From Cristatella mucedo (Eukaryota > Bryozoa > Phylactolaemata > Cristatellidae), in contig WPIO01000206.1 in the NCBI GenBank assembly GCA_009760855.2, positions 64,001-128,000 of the forward strand: DNA of 64,000 nucleotides. Direction: 5' to 3'. Made by a program: the position numbers and the translations under genes. Every line of letters begins with the position of its first letter. The stretch's first letter is position 1. Below are positions 32,353 to 43,215 of the stretch, piece after piece. The notes below the pieces were generated by a model. The model made no database searches, was not told the origin of the DNA, and saw only the letters and a program-made list of their open reading frames with translations.

Positions 32353-33075
32353 TTATTGGTTTTTTTGATCGCCGAATTTTTTACCACACGCAGCAGCTAG
32401 ATGATTCGGATCGCCACAGATCCAGCAAAGTCGCGTGCGCGGCCCGCTGCGAAAAGGCCGGTCGGTGTACCGCCTTTGTGAGTCCGTCTTAGACTGCACC
32501 ACGACGCCACGGGTCTGAGTGCGTCGATCCTCGAAACGGCCGGCGAGACATGCCGCACTGGACGAGACAAAGTTCCTCGACATTTCAACCAGCACCGGCA
32601 AATCAGCTTTGGTAAGCGAGCACGCTGCTCGAAGTTGCCGCTTAACGTCATCGGGTAGGCCCGACACAAATGCGCACTTCAGCAAAGAGTCCGGGGGATC
32701 CGCAGGTGCCCCCGCTTGAGCAGCAAAGACAATAGACGCCAAGCGAACAAGGTCGGCCAAGTAGACGTCTGGCGACTCACCCTCGCGAAGTTTTCTGCTC
32801 GATAACTCGTACGCGCGGAAGCAATCGGGCGAAAACGCGGCGCTGAGTGCGCGTTTCACCTTCGTATAGTCACATTTATCACTGTCCACCAGCCCTTCAT
32901 AGACGGCAAAAGCTCCGCCGGTTAAATACAAGGGCATGAGTGCGGCAAGATCGTCATCTTTAATCTTGTTCGTCTTGGCCACGGAGTCCAGTCGACGTAC
33001 CCACGCGACGAAGTCCGTTTTGCCGTCATAAGGTTTCATTTTGCCTAGCATTACCATTGATGCCATCGACTCCAT
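32353..33075 (-). CDS. gag: Gag-like protein of the LTR element
   Basis: 240 residues from the ATG at 33075 (MESMASMVMLGKMKPYDG), 14 bases after the 5' LTR. An upstream in-frame ATG at 33126 lies within the LTR and is less likely to be used. The N-terminal part (WVRRLD, YLTGGAFAVYEGL, LREGESPDVYLADLVRLA) resembles Gypsy capsid domains; a single CCHC zinc knuckle CWICGDPNHLAAAC near the C-terminus would bind RNA. It ends at TAA just after a slippery A AAA AAC. Not a host gene; role is particle assembly. Confidence 0.88.
   Translation of the reverse strand: MESMASMVMLGKMKPYDGKTDFVAWVRRLDSVAKTNKIKDDDLAALMPLYLTGGAFAVYEGLVDSDKCDYTKVKRALSAAFSPDCFRAYELSSRKLREGESPDVYLADLVRLASIVFAAQAGAPADPPDSLLKCAFVSGLPDDVKRQLRAACSLTKADLPVLVEMSRNFVSSSAACLAGRFEDRRTQTRGVVVQSKTDSQRRYTDRPFRSGPRTRLCWICGDPNHLAAACGKKFGDQKNQ
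32359..32365 (-). promoter_or_regulatory. -1 ribosomal frameshift site A AAA AAC
   Basis: The heptamer lies exactly in the X XXY YYZ phase of the gag frame (codons CAA AAA AAC CAA TAA), one codon before the gag stop. A -1 shift enters the protease frame, which is open from here. Seen directly; use by ribosomes is inferred from the known behaviour of this heptamer. Confidence 0.75.
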
Positions 33076-33089
33076 CCCAAGAAATAGCT

Positions 33090-33377
33090 TGTGCTTCGAT
33101 GTGCCTTGCACGAAGAACGCCCGCACAGAACCAACACCAACAGTTTATTCTACTACAGAGCAGAGGGAGCACGACTTCACTCGCCCCTCTCTCCCCACTG
33201 AATCCCCCTCCTCGCCCACGGCTGTTTTGGCCGACCCCGATGGTGAGTCCACCATCTGACTGGTTACCGGCCTGTCCAAACCACACCACAGGCGGACCAC
33301 AGCTATGCACCACCGGTGATGCTCCCGACAGCTGTTTAAAGAGAGAGCGGTACCGGCCTGCATATACTCAGACCACA
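33090..33377 (-). repeat. 5' LTR (288 bp)
   Basis: On the element strand it starts TGTGGTCTGAGTATATGCAG and ends CACATCGAAGCACA (TG...CA). Identical to the 3' LTR apart from three substitutions and a 2-bp deletion. Confidence 0.93.
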
Positions 33378-33609
33378 CCCAAGGCCCGAGCGGAGCTGGA
33401 TAGCTCGCTCGTTGTTGACTTGTTTTTATTCCGCTTTCCCCGTGTAGCGTGTTCGTGACCCCCCCCCCGTGTGTTGGCGTCTTTTGGTGGAAGCTTACGA
33501 CTGTGGTAGTTGTCGACTCAGACTAGCCAGCAGTTACTCAGCCAGCCGGGTTTTGGACGGCGTACGCTCGTACTGTGGGATTCGGAGTCGGTACAGCGAC
33601 AGGACTGCA

Positions 33610-33864
33610 GAAGCCGACTGACCCCAACTAACACGTTTTTTCGCGCTTGCTGCGTCGTCTTGCGCCCCCGTAGTGTCTTGTGTATAGGACCCTCCATGTA
33701 GAACTGTTTAGTTCCACCGTTGTTGTTGGCGCATGCAATATTATAAAGAGGTTTAACCTGACGGCCGCTCGTCTTACCCTAGCTCGGCGGCATGGCGAGC
33801 GGCAGCGTGACCGGAGTATGGCGGGGTTTGGCGGGAATTAGCCTCTGACCCCTGGAACCCGGTT
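33610..33864. other. Foldback element spacer
   Basis: 255 bp between the two arms. No open frame of note, no recognised domain. Confidence 0.6.
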
Positions 33865-34347
33865 TGCAGTCCTGTCGCTGTACCGACTCCGAATCCCACA
33901 GTACGAGCGTACGCCGTCCAAAACCCGGCTGGCTGAGTAACTGCTGGCTAGTCTGAGTCGACAACTACCACAGTCGTAAGCTTCCACCAAAAGACGCCAA
34001 CACACGGGGGGGGGGTCACGAACACGCTACACGGGGAAAGCGGAATAAAAACAAGTCAACAACGAGCGAGCTATCCAGCTCCGCTCGGGCCTTGGGTACT
34101 AGTTCCCTTGCGTGTGTGGCAGCATCGCCGGAGCACGCCTGCACGAATCCAGGTGCATAACTCGGCGAGACCGGGAGCCTCCAACACCACGACTTACTCG
34201 GCCAACTTTCCGTACCCAAGAGCCCCGGTGACCTCACGTCACTGCATACATCCGGCCATGCCGTAGGGTCCGACCCCGGCCTAGCCAGTGACCCTAACCC
34301 TCACTATAGCCGTCCGGTCCCTGCCAACCGAACCCAGCCTGGGTACA
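33865..34347. repeat. Foldback arm 2 (uninterrupted, 483 bp)
   Basis: Reverse complement of arm 1; it preserves the empty insertion site (GCCTTGGGTACT around 34090-34101), which proves where the LTR element entered arm 1. Confidence 0.9.
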
Positions 34348-34589
34348 CAGCCACCCTATTCGGATAAGAGCTTGCAGCCGACGGTGCGGTTCGGCAAGGC
34401 CCACCACGGACCTGCAGTCAATTCAGTTGGTTACGCTGGCTTACGTCGGAGCTTGAGATCCGCGGTGGCTCACAACCGCTCCACCAATGCGGAAAAAGGC
34501 TCCCCTGCTAGCTCTCGCTGGAACTCTCGCGGCCTTGAGCATAGATGCCAATAGTTCCGTTTGTGAGGAGCTGACTGTCATTTCTGCTC

Positions 34590-35490
34590 GACATCCGGTC
34601 ATTTGCAAGAGATATATTTAAAGCGCAAAGCTGGCTCGGAGGCGATGCACACTATTGCTAAGTGCGGTGCCATCTCAGTTAAACATATTGAAAACGCTCC
34701 ACAGTTGAGGCAGTCAATTCGACTGAAAGACCTGAACGTCTCTTTTGAAATTGAGACGAGATTGGCAAAAAGCTTCATTTGCTACGCCGTTTGGGAGCAG
34801 CTGGGAAGCATGGGCTGGTACCTGTGCTCGGCAATTTATACGATTATTATTTTCATTATTCTTACGATTCTCAGCGATTCCGCCGCCAAGCACCTCCTGC
34901 CGGTGCTGGGTGCGAGGCCGCTGTGACGGCAGATGTCTTTACGTCTGGCGTCAAGACCGCACGCGAGAAGTTGCTGCTAATCGTAGTGGAATGGTACCTA
35001 GCCTGAACTGGCTAGGTGGCTATGAGATTGTTGAGCTGCAAGTCTTGCTAGATTCACTCTTTTGCATCGGGATTGCACTCACTCAGGCCCATGGCGCCCC
35101 TCCCGTGCAGTTTATGACCACCTACGCACAGACGATACCTTGCAGCAGGCGTGCCAAATCAGGACGAGAGACGACAACCTCTCTTCTTCGCAGGCACTGT
35201 CAGCACAATGATAAAAAATGCAGGAAGCCTGGCGTGTACAGCCTGATTTCTCTTAGTCCAACATCTGCTTGATGACGCCCACTTCCAGTTACTCCAAGGG
35301 TCAACTCGGCCAAGCACGATCCTACGGTCAGCCGGGCGACCGAATTTACAAATGGTTGCAGGCAGTTGTTAGATGTATATGCGCACGACGTGCACATATT
35401 CAGGTCGGCTCGACCTTTCACATTTGGAGGCGGCATGTGGACCAGCTTCATCCCAGATACAAGGCAAGATTCACCCCTGCAGTGCTGCAG
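34590..35490 (+). pseudogene. Ty3/Gypsy pol remnant (K02A2.6-like)
   Basis: Frameshifted pieces: a protease-like stretch SIRLKDLNVSFEIETRLAKS (Asp-Thr-Gly lost), KLLLIVVEW followed by LNWLGGYEIVEL, resembling the LPLLVVxGDGPSLLGRNWL segment before RT, and a C-terminal VGSTFHIWRRHVDQLHPRYK like the end of Gypsy integrases. RT is missing, so it is internally deleted. The LTRs were not found. Assignment is by motif resemblance only. Confidence 0.55.
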
Positions 35491-37609
35491 TGACCTGATC
35501 GGGCATAATCCTCACTCAGCAACGGCCTAAGGCATCCCTTGCTGGCTAACAATGCCCGACCACGAAAATGGTCGCATGGAGCCTGGATAGCGCGATCGTG
35601 AATGGTAAATGAGCTAATCTTTTCGCCTTCTGGCCTAGCCTCCGGTTATGCGGGAGGGAGAAATGCGGTGGAGCAAGCTGTCACGAAACACTGGTGGTGG
35701 CTCTTGAAGCCCTCCGGCGTTACCCGAATAGGCCAAACAGGGTCCAGCCCGCCTGTTTACAGTACAACTACCAATCAGCCCCGGCCCGGCCGGGGGTGCG
35801 GGGAGTACCAAAGCTCACTCATTGCCTTAGACACGGTCTCTCAGGCCAGCAGCCCTACACTCTCACACAAGTTATGAAGAATATATTGCTCGACACTGTT
35901 CTTCTCAATAAAGTGTTGTTACTTATGGAAGTGCTTCCGCTTAGCGGTCTTCCATCCTAAAAATAAAAGGGGAATGTCGTGCGTGGCCGAAGGTACGCGA
36001 GCTGTGCTCCTAACCTATAGGATGTATCTCCCTCACAGCACATTTATTAATATTCCTCAAATACTAATAGAACAATCGGCATGCAAATTGGCACGAACAA
36101 CAAGGACAGCGTGATTTATCTTTTGATGTAACCAGAGCTGTTATGCTGACCTTCTAATGAGTTGTTAAGTTGAGGTCGCGTAGTTTCTGGTTTAAAATAA
36201 AGTCTTGTTGGTAAAGTCAATGATGCAATACTAAGCACGGTAAATATATGCAAAACACCTTAACAGGTGAAAGACACGTGTGCAGACTGGGAGACCCCTT
36301 CAAAAAATTAGACGTATCTATTACCCATCACAGCAACAATTGATGATATGACACATCAAGGACATTGGTGCTGTACTAACATAACATACAACTCATCTGA
36401 GGTGACGCCAGGATGCAACATGCTGACCAGAGCAAATTTTCTAATTGTAAGTCGATGTTGGTCGATGGTCTCAATCGATGGTCTATATATTAAGGTCTGA
36501 CGGTAATTCGAGACGGCTGTAATGATGTGTCCGTTCAATCAGTCATACTTTCAAAATTTCTAGTTGCTCGGGTTACTATTATCGGAAATATGACATAAGC
36601 GAGATAATGAGGCATTTGACTCGGTGGTGTGGGAGATCAGCTGAGAGCGAAAATTTATACAAATAAGGACAGTTATTTGCATCGCACAAGAAATTCAATT
36701 CATAGATTAATACAGATTAATACGAATAGGTCAAACTTACAAGATCATTATATAGCATCAACAGAACATATCTACGAATGAGCGCATGGGGCGACAGTCA
36801 CACACAGGAGACCCTGGCGTCTGACCCATGTTCTGTAGGGAATCGTGGTCGAGATGGTGGCGCGACGAAGATGAATGTTACCCCCACGAGTGAGTAGCGG
36901 TACTGGTGACGACAACGGCTGTATTGCATTATACACAGGCAACGCAGGCGTGCGAGTGTCATACGTACATGCAGATGTAGAAACCGTCATAGAAGCAGCT
37001 CCGGAGGAGCGCCAGTCGATGAGGCAAGAAAAGAGAAAAGGGAGAGAAACCAGAGAGTGGATAAGATAAGAGAAAAGGGAAAAAGACACAGCTGGTGGAT
37101 AAGCGGAAAGTTTCTTGCCGTCGGACTAGTGGGTCAGGTGACCACAGCTGATCCGTTGTAATTAAATCCAGCTTAGTCAGCTGATACCGTCCGACTGCAT
37201 TGCCTAATGAGGTGGTTGGTTCTCAGCTCGCCCGACGGACGGGCGGAGTGTGGTGTGAATCCGGCTGGGGCGGAACAACGTTGTGGGCGTGGCCACGCAT
37301 TCGTGTCGTTCTGGGTTCGTTTCGCCGGTAAGGCGGACCTATATTATTACCTCGTCACCAGCAGCATTTGAATGGTGACTAAGGCTAGATAGAAACCCGA
37401 AGGTGAGCACATTTATCAGTCCACTAGCTAGTGGGATGCCTTCTTCTCTACGTATTTGAGCTACGACACCAAAAATATTAATTTCCAACTCCCACATTCA
37501 TCTTGTATTTATCTAAGAAATGGCTGCTTCTTTTCTGACTAGATACACCCAGAGGCGGTTCGTCCGGGTCTGTAGACGCCGGCCAAATTTAACAATCTCC
37601 TATAATATA
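35491..37609. other. Unassigned intergenic sequence
   Basis: 35600-35960 may be the end and LTR of the preceding Gypsy remnant (an AATAAA occurs at 35909). A purine-rich stretch AGAAAAGAGAAAAGGGAGAG lies at 37026-37045. No host gene recognised. Confidence 0.4.
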
Positions 37610-37685
37610 ATTAATCAGCAAATGTAAGATGCCAAGAAAGAGATTGAATTATCCGAGGGTGCTATATCAAATCTATTATTTTTAT
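37610..37685 (+). mobile_element. LINE-A 3' tail fragment
   Basis: AATCAGCAAATGTAAGATGC, CAAGAAAGAGATTGAATTAT and ATATCAAATCTATTATT. Confidence 0.65.
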
Positions 37686-38749
37686 CTTGAGATTAATCTT
37701 TCGTAAGCTATAGACTTTAGCCGTGGTATAAGAAGATACACTTCTGCTCTTGATCCGGATTATCTAATGTTAAAGCTAGTAGCTATTCTCCAAATTTTAA
37801 GACGCTTTCAAGTTAAAACTCCCACGAGATCTTTTTCGCTGCTAATGCACAGATTAAATTTGGTTTTGCTTATTTCGATCCAGGTACATATGCAGGTAAG
37901 TATGGGTAAATCCGGCAGCAGCTGAGGCATGTGGTAAACTGCCACATGAGTATGGTAAGCTTGGCAGCTGAATCTCAAATCTGCTCACGAATATCGGAAA
38001 TGAAGCCGAGGCCTACGGGCAGTAGATTGATAATTATGTATGAACGAGATTACTGAATGACTTACCACCTGGCTGATGAAAAAACTAGAGCCCGACCACA
38101 GCTGAAGTCTAGCAGTCGCAGTCAGTCGATCGATATTGATAAGAACTGAACACCAGCTGCTATTAGTCAGAAATCCAGAAATCGAGTCTGTCGAAAGTCA
38201 CCTGCAGTATCGGCCCGCTATATGTGTGCAAATGTGTGTGTTTTTTCTGAAAAACTACTGCGGTTAGCTTTGCCTTCAGTCTATCAAATGCTGTCCTTTT
38301 AAAGTTGATGTATTGTTAGATTCAAGTCTCAACAAATGTTTGCGTTGTGCTGATACCCAAACCATATATAGTTTAGCCTCGATATCGGCCACTTTTGAGT
38401 CATCCGATAGCCACTTTTGGAAAATAAGATGCTCAAAGAAAACGAGCTGCTGGCTTGCTTGCATTTAATACAGAATAATTAGTGTAAGAGTTGGACTTGC
38501 TTAGGACCACTCTCTTGGTGCAACCAGAACCTGCACTATACCAAACCTTATCACAGGTATCCCGCTTAGCTTCTTTTTTGCACTTATGTTATGAACTTTC
38601 TTTTTTTAGAGAGTTGCTACATCTCTTGCTGATTTGGTGAGCGAGGGCCTCGGAGAGGTTTTATTCGTGGATACAATATGCACAAAACCGGCAATAGAAG
38701 AATAGAACTTGCGTCGCCATATGCACAGGCTATAGATAATAAAGGATTT
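37686..38749. other. Unassigned intergenic sequence
   Basis: No gene, repeat or structure recognised. Confidence 0.45.
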
Positions 38750-38816
38750 TGGGGCATAATATTAATAATAATAAAACATTCGTACAGCACCGTCAGAGAA
38801 CTGAATCTCTTTCTAG

Positions 38817-38864
<48 letters not shown>

Positions 38865-38890
38865 ATGTAAATATTGGATATATATGTACG

Positions 38891-38921
<31 letters not shown>

Positions 38922-39760
38922 TATCCAAAGGAAGCATAATTGAATGGTTAGTGGTAACATGTTTAATGACAACAACCATAACATGGTTAGAGGTATTCGC
39001 CAGGTCAGCATGCAAAAATGGTTAGTGACTACATGCACGGTGCCAAGACGCGTAAGCATACAAATTACGAACTACACGGATCCACTAAGTGCTGTGATAA
39101 ATAAATGCCTTTTAGTTTATTTCTAAGCGCGGTCAAGTCAGGGGATGTCGTGATGCCAATCGAAAGTTTGTTTAGGCTTAAGGAGCATACGAACTGCAGT
39201 CGAGGTTTCCAAAGGGTTTGAGGTAAGTTGGCGGTGCAGCTAAGCGATTAGATTCAGAAAAGCTGGGGGTAAGACGCTTAGCCTGGTGGGGATACAGGTC
39301 TGATAGGTAGGCTTTAGAAAATCAATATATGGACCTAAAAATGAGTGACCTTGGAGTCAATGCGCTGCTTGACTGGGAGCCAGTATAGATAAGCTAGAAG
39401 TGGCATTATTTGGCAACTGTGACGATCACGACAGACGAGCTACGGTACAGAGTTTCGCACCGCCTGCAAGTGCCTGATTGCACTGGCCGGTAGACCAGTA
39501 AGTAGTTAGCTACGGAAGTCAAGACGGGATGGCACAAATGCATGGACCAACTTGGAGGCGGTATCTCAAGCCCAAATTTAAGCAATTTTATGTTTCGGAA
39601 AGTAGGTAGGTTTGATTGTGAAGCTGATGTGATAGTCTAAAAAAAGGTCACTTTGGAACATGACACCGCGTTGTGCCTATGCAATCTTATCGGCGAGAGG
39701 AAATGTGTAAACCATGAAAAACTGGACCGAGCACAGAGCCTGAGGTACCCCATACTTCAA
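38750..39760 (-). mobile_element. LINE-A remnant with (TA)n insertion
   Basis: Reverse-oriented tail (CAGCACCGTCAGAGAACTGA, ATCTCTTTCTAGGTAC), then a TA microsatellite at 38818-38925, the 3' UTR and a decayed reverse transcriptase end to about 39760 (GAGCCTGAGGTACCCCATAC matches 60650-60675). It abuts LINE-B head to head. Confidence 0.75.
38818..38925. repeat. (TA)n microsatellite inside LINE-A 3' UTR
   Basis: Two TA runs around ATGGATGTAAATATTGGA; the flanking LINE sequence continues on either side. Confidence 0.9.
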
Positions 39761-39779
39761 TGGTTCCATTAGTCGACAC

Positions 39780-42700
39780 CTACTGGCAGGCCTTCTTCGG
39801 CGGGTCAGTGAGAACCTTCCTGCATCCTGCGTTCACCCTATCAACAGCTCGGCTATCAAACCTTCGACCCGTGAGTTTAAAGCACTGAATAGTACTCGTT
39901 TCTGTAGTAGCTCACCTGCCGTGTCCCAGCATGTTGCGAAACGTCGACCGGCGGCCATTACTAAGGTCCAAGTCAAATTCGAAGGGCCCGCTTCCGCCGG
40001 GATGGATGCAAGCCGCTTCAAAGCCGTCACCCAGTTGTTGAACAGCCTCTTAAATTCCGCTTACTAAATGTACGCTCGCTAAAAACCAAGTGGTTGCTTA
40101 TCCGCGATCAGGTGGTTCACGAGAAGCTAGATGCATTTCTGCCTTCAGAAACTTAGATTCTTCCAGTAGCTGTATATTGGAGACCACTCCACCTGGGTTC
40201 TCATGCTATCAGTCCATGCGTCCTGACAAGGTTGGTGGAGGGTTGCAATTGTTGTCCGTGAATCGTTTGGCTATAAGATGTGCTTTTTTCCGCGTGGGCC
40301 ATCGTTTGAATCGGTTGCAATCAGGTCTTCATCAAAGACTATGCATCTCACTGTTGTGATATACCGGCCTCCTGGTTGTCTAAACTTGTTTGTAGAGAAG
40401 TTTACAGCGTTCCTCGCTAAAATATTTGTGTATGACCGGCCGTTACTGATTGCTGGAGACTTCAATATTCCCGTTGAAAACCCTATCAACAGCCAGGTCG
40501 GCTCATTGCTTGACTGTCTGGAGAACTATGGTTTGGTCCAATCGCCAATAATACCACCCACGTTAGTGGCCATATTCTAGATCTCGTGATCACTAAGGAT
40601 GTCCTCCCCACTGACATTGTGGTGTACCCATTGACTCTTTCAGATCATTATTCAGTCTCGTTTACTGTTCCTGCTCCCTTGTACGTACAGGGTAATATCG
40701 AAATTGTCAGGCAACTAACTTACAATGCATCGACACGGAAAACAATTTTAAATCTATTTGTGGTGCAGTCTCCTTGATCAGCATTCAAAATCGGTCTGCA
40801 GCCTCGATACCCTCACTGATGCAGTGAACATGACACTAGGGAATGCTCTTGACAAGCATGCTCTCGTTCATTCTATCCGTGCACGAAGTCATGGAGATTC
40901 CTTTCAATTTACAAGTAAACTCCTAAAAATGCGCCGGGTTAAGCGCAGGCTTGAACATTGCTTCGTGGAATCGGGGTCTGATGCAGATCTAGTCAATTTC
41001 AAAAACTTCCTTCGATTTTACAAGCTAGTTAGATTCGCTTTGATTCGCCTTGCACAAAGAACGCCCGCACAGAACCAACACCACCAGTTTATTACCAACG
41101 CACGGAGCCGAAGAGCGAACGGCTCCCTTCGGCCCCTACTCCCACTCGACTGCCCCCTCCTCCACTGCTCCAGTCCACAATCTCGCAGCCACTAGTGGGT
41201 CCATACCACATCACCGGCCTGTGTCCATACCACATCACAGGAAGACCTGTGTCCATACCACATTACAGGCAGACCACAGCTGTGCACCGGCCGACCCTGA
41301 TGGTGAATCCACCATCTGGCCACCAGCGGGTTACTTGCCTGTGTCTACACCACATCGCAGGCTCATCAGAGGAGCCGGCATACAATACATACATACACAC
41401 GTACATACGAACTACACGCCCACTTGACCTTAAGGTCACAAGTCAGGAGCCGGCATACAATATACACATACATAGGTACATACGAACTACAGCTTAAAAA
41501 AAAGCTACAGCTTCTTTTTCAATTCGAAAGCTGTATTCCTGCCAGTCGGACCCTAAACAGATTTATAAGACAGTAAACCATTTACTCGCCAAAGCTGAGA
41601 GGTCTGAATCCCAGATATTAAGAGCTCAGCCGAAAAGTTTTCCGATTTTTTTACTGAAATAATTGTGCACAATCGTGCCTCCATAAAGCCCCCTCAGACT
41701 AAAGCAATTGCAGTATCACAACCTGTGACCTTCCTTAAAAGGTTTTCCGATTTTTCTGCATGCGATGTGGCTACCTTAATAAGGTCTACCAAAAAGAGCT
41801 CGTCTCCTGAAGACTTTATAACATTATCTCTGTGGTCTTCACTGGCAGACCAACTGAGCCCTGCCATAACCGAGATTTGTAATGCTTCTCATGGAAAAGG
41901 GGGTGGTCCCCAAGTCCTTCAAATCGGCAATTGTAAGACCCATAATGGAAAAGCCTGGATTCGATTCGGAGGTTCTAGCAAACTATCGCCCAGTTTCCTT
42001 TCTTCCTTTCTTGTCAGAGATTCTTAAAAAAATTGTTGCTAAGCTGCTTGTTGGACATATTCAAAAGAATGAAATGTCAGAAAAATTTTAGTCAGAGTTC
42101 AAGAGGCAGCTCTCCACTGAAACTGCTCTCCTCTGTGTTAACAATGGCATTCTAGATGGCAACGATAACGGGAATGTCACTGCCCTAGCTCTGCTAGATC
42201 TGTCAGCTGCCTTCGACACCATTGCTCCCAATGTTCTACTTGAGCGATTGAAAACAACGATCGGTCTCGCAGACGAATAACTGGCGTGGTCTATATCGCA
42301 CTTGTCTGATCGTGTTCAATCCGTGTCGTGTGGGGGTCAGGTCTTAAACACGAGACCGGTTACCTGTGGAGTCCCTCAAGGGTCTGTACTCGATCCCTTG
42401 CTGTTCTCCATTTATACTCAACCTCTGGGAAAAGTGATTAAGGCTCACGGAATAGGATATCACTTTTATGCTGACGATACTAAGTTCTATTTCCATTTCA
42501 AGCCGTCGAAATCTGCTGCACCAACTCTGAGACTGAATGCTTGCCTTGCTGACATTTGATCATGGATGTCGGAAAACTTCTTGAAACTAATTGAAGATTT
42601 AACCAAGCTGCTGCTCATAGGATACCCTAAGCGTGTGGCTGGATTAAAAGGCTTTGCTCTTCGAATAGGTGATGCTGCTGTGCAACCATCACCACGTGCT

Positions 42701-43215
42701 CGAAATTTAGGTTTCGTTTTTGACAGCTGCATAAATTTTAAAAGCTTTATTTGGAAGACTGCTTTTACAGCTAGCCATCACGTCCGATCCCTATCCAAGA
42801 TTAGGAGCTGTCTTCCACAGTGGCTGAAAGAGCTAGGGTGGATGCCGGTTGAGCAACGGATACAGAGCAAAGTTCTTACGCTGACCCACAAGGCCCGCCA
42901 CGGCTTGGCTCCTTCGTACCTAGCTGAGCTGCTGCACCAGATTCAACCTCTTCGTGCCCTCAGGTCCTGTGTGGACAATAAATTAGCTGTCCCATTCCTC
43001 CGCTCAAAGACCGTTGGCGACAGAAGGTTTAGTTTAGCTCTGCAGGTCCTAGACTGTGGAACTCGCTTCCACAATTCTTACGCAACGACAACTACTCTTC
43101 TACTATTCATAGGCCGCTTAGGCTGTGAGTGAGATATACACAACTCTCCTGTGTAACACCCACATTGTCTTTATGACTTTGCAGAGCTACAGACGGAGAT
43201 ACGTTACATTACATA
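39780..43215 (+). mobile_element. LINE-B (CR1/L2-like) near full-length, degenerate
   Basis: In order: PLKFRLLNVRSLKTKW (endonuclease start, about 40050), VVIYRPPG and PLLIAGDFNIPVENP (endonuclease, 40355-40480), PLTLSDHYSVSF (40632-40670), then reverse transcriptase: YRPVSFLPFLSEILKKIVAK (41970), LALLDLSAAFDTIAPNVLLE (42190), CGVPQGSVLDPLLFSIYTQP, and YHFYADDTKFYF (42460, catalytic YADD). The 3' UTR ends near the ACGTTACATTACAT tail. Several stops and frameshifts; an LTR-like insertion at about 41030-41495 splits it. Endonuclease-reverse transcriptase of a non-LTR retrotransposon, no longer functional. Confidence 0.88.
41030..41495. mobile_element. LTR-like insertion related to the Gypsy element's LTR
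   Basis: Shares GCCTTGCAC.AAGAACGCCC, ACAGAACCAACACCA and CAGTTTATT with the LTR at 33090, then GACCCTGATGGTGAATCCAC and CCACCATCTG; it also carries CTTGACCTTAAGGTCACAAG, found next to the 3' LTR. Internal short repeats (GTCCATACCACAT three times). Probably a diverged solo LTR or LTR pair remnant; LINE-B coding sequence resumes after 41500. Confidence 0.65.

Larger units (their letters stand above)
29030..33377 (-). mobile_element. LTR retrotransposon, Ty3/Gypsy-type, nearly intact
   Basis: A 4348-bp element bounded by 290- and 288-bp LTRs and a 5-bp target duplication CCCAA (29025-29029 and 33378-33382). Gene order gag, protease, reverse transcriptase, RNase H, integrase on the minus strand. 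LTRs differ by three substitutions and one 2-bp indel, so the insertion is young. It sits inside arm 1 of the foldback element. Protease before RT and integrase last is the Ty3/Gypsy order; the RT motif RPVLDYRELNQFV is also Gypsy-like. BEL/Pao was considered and judged less likely. Confidence 0.93.
28774..34347. mobile_element. Foldback DNA element (1.2 kb), interrupted by an LTR retrotransposon
   Basis: Arm 1 is 28774-29029 plus 33383-33609 (483 bp in all) and arm 2 is 33865-34347 (483 bp), inverted copies with roughly 98% identity and no length difference. The spacer at 33610-33864 (255 bp) has no recognisable gene. Termini TGTACCCAGGCTGGGTTCGG. Flanked by CAGC at 28770-28773 and 34348-34351, a candidate 4-bp target duplication. 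No transposase, so non-autonomous; superfamily not assigned. Confidence 0.8.

Noticed and set aside
29417-33126. Possible endogenous retrovirus with an envelope gene
   Set aside because: No frame between pol stop (29417) and the 3' LTR (97 bp) could hold an envelope; this is an LTR retrotransposon.
36772-37089. Overlapping frames at 36.8-37.1 kb as a gene
   Set aside because: Short, on both strands, no recognisable motif or splice pattern; possibly part of a decayed LTR element.
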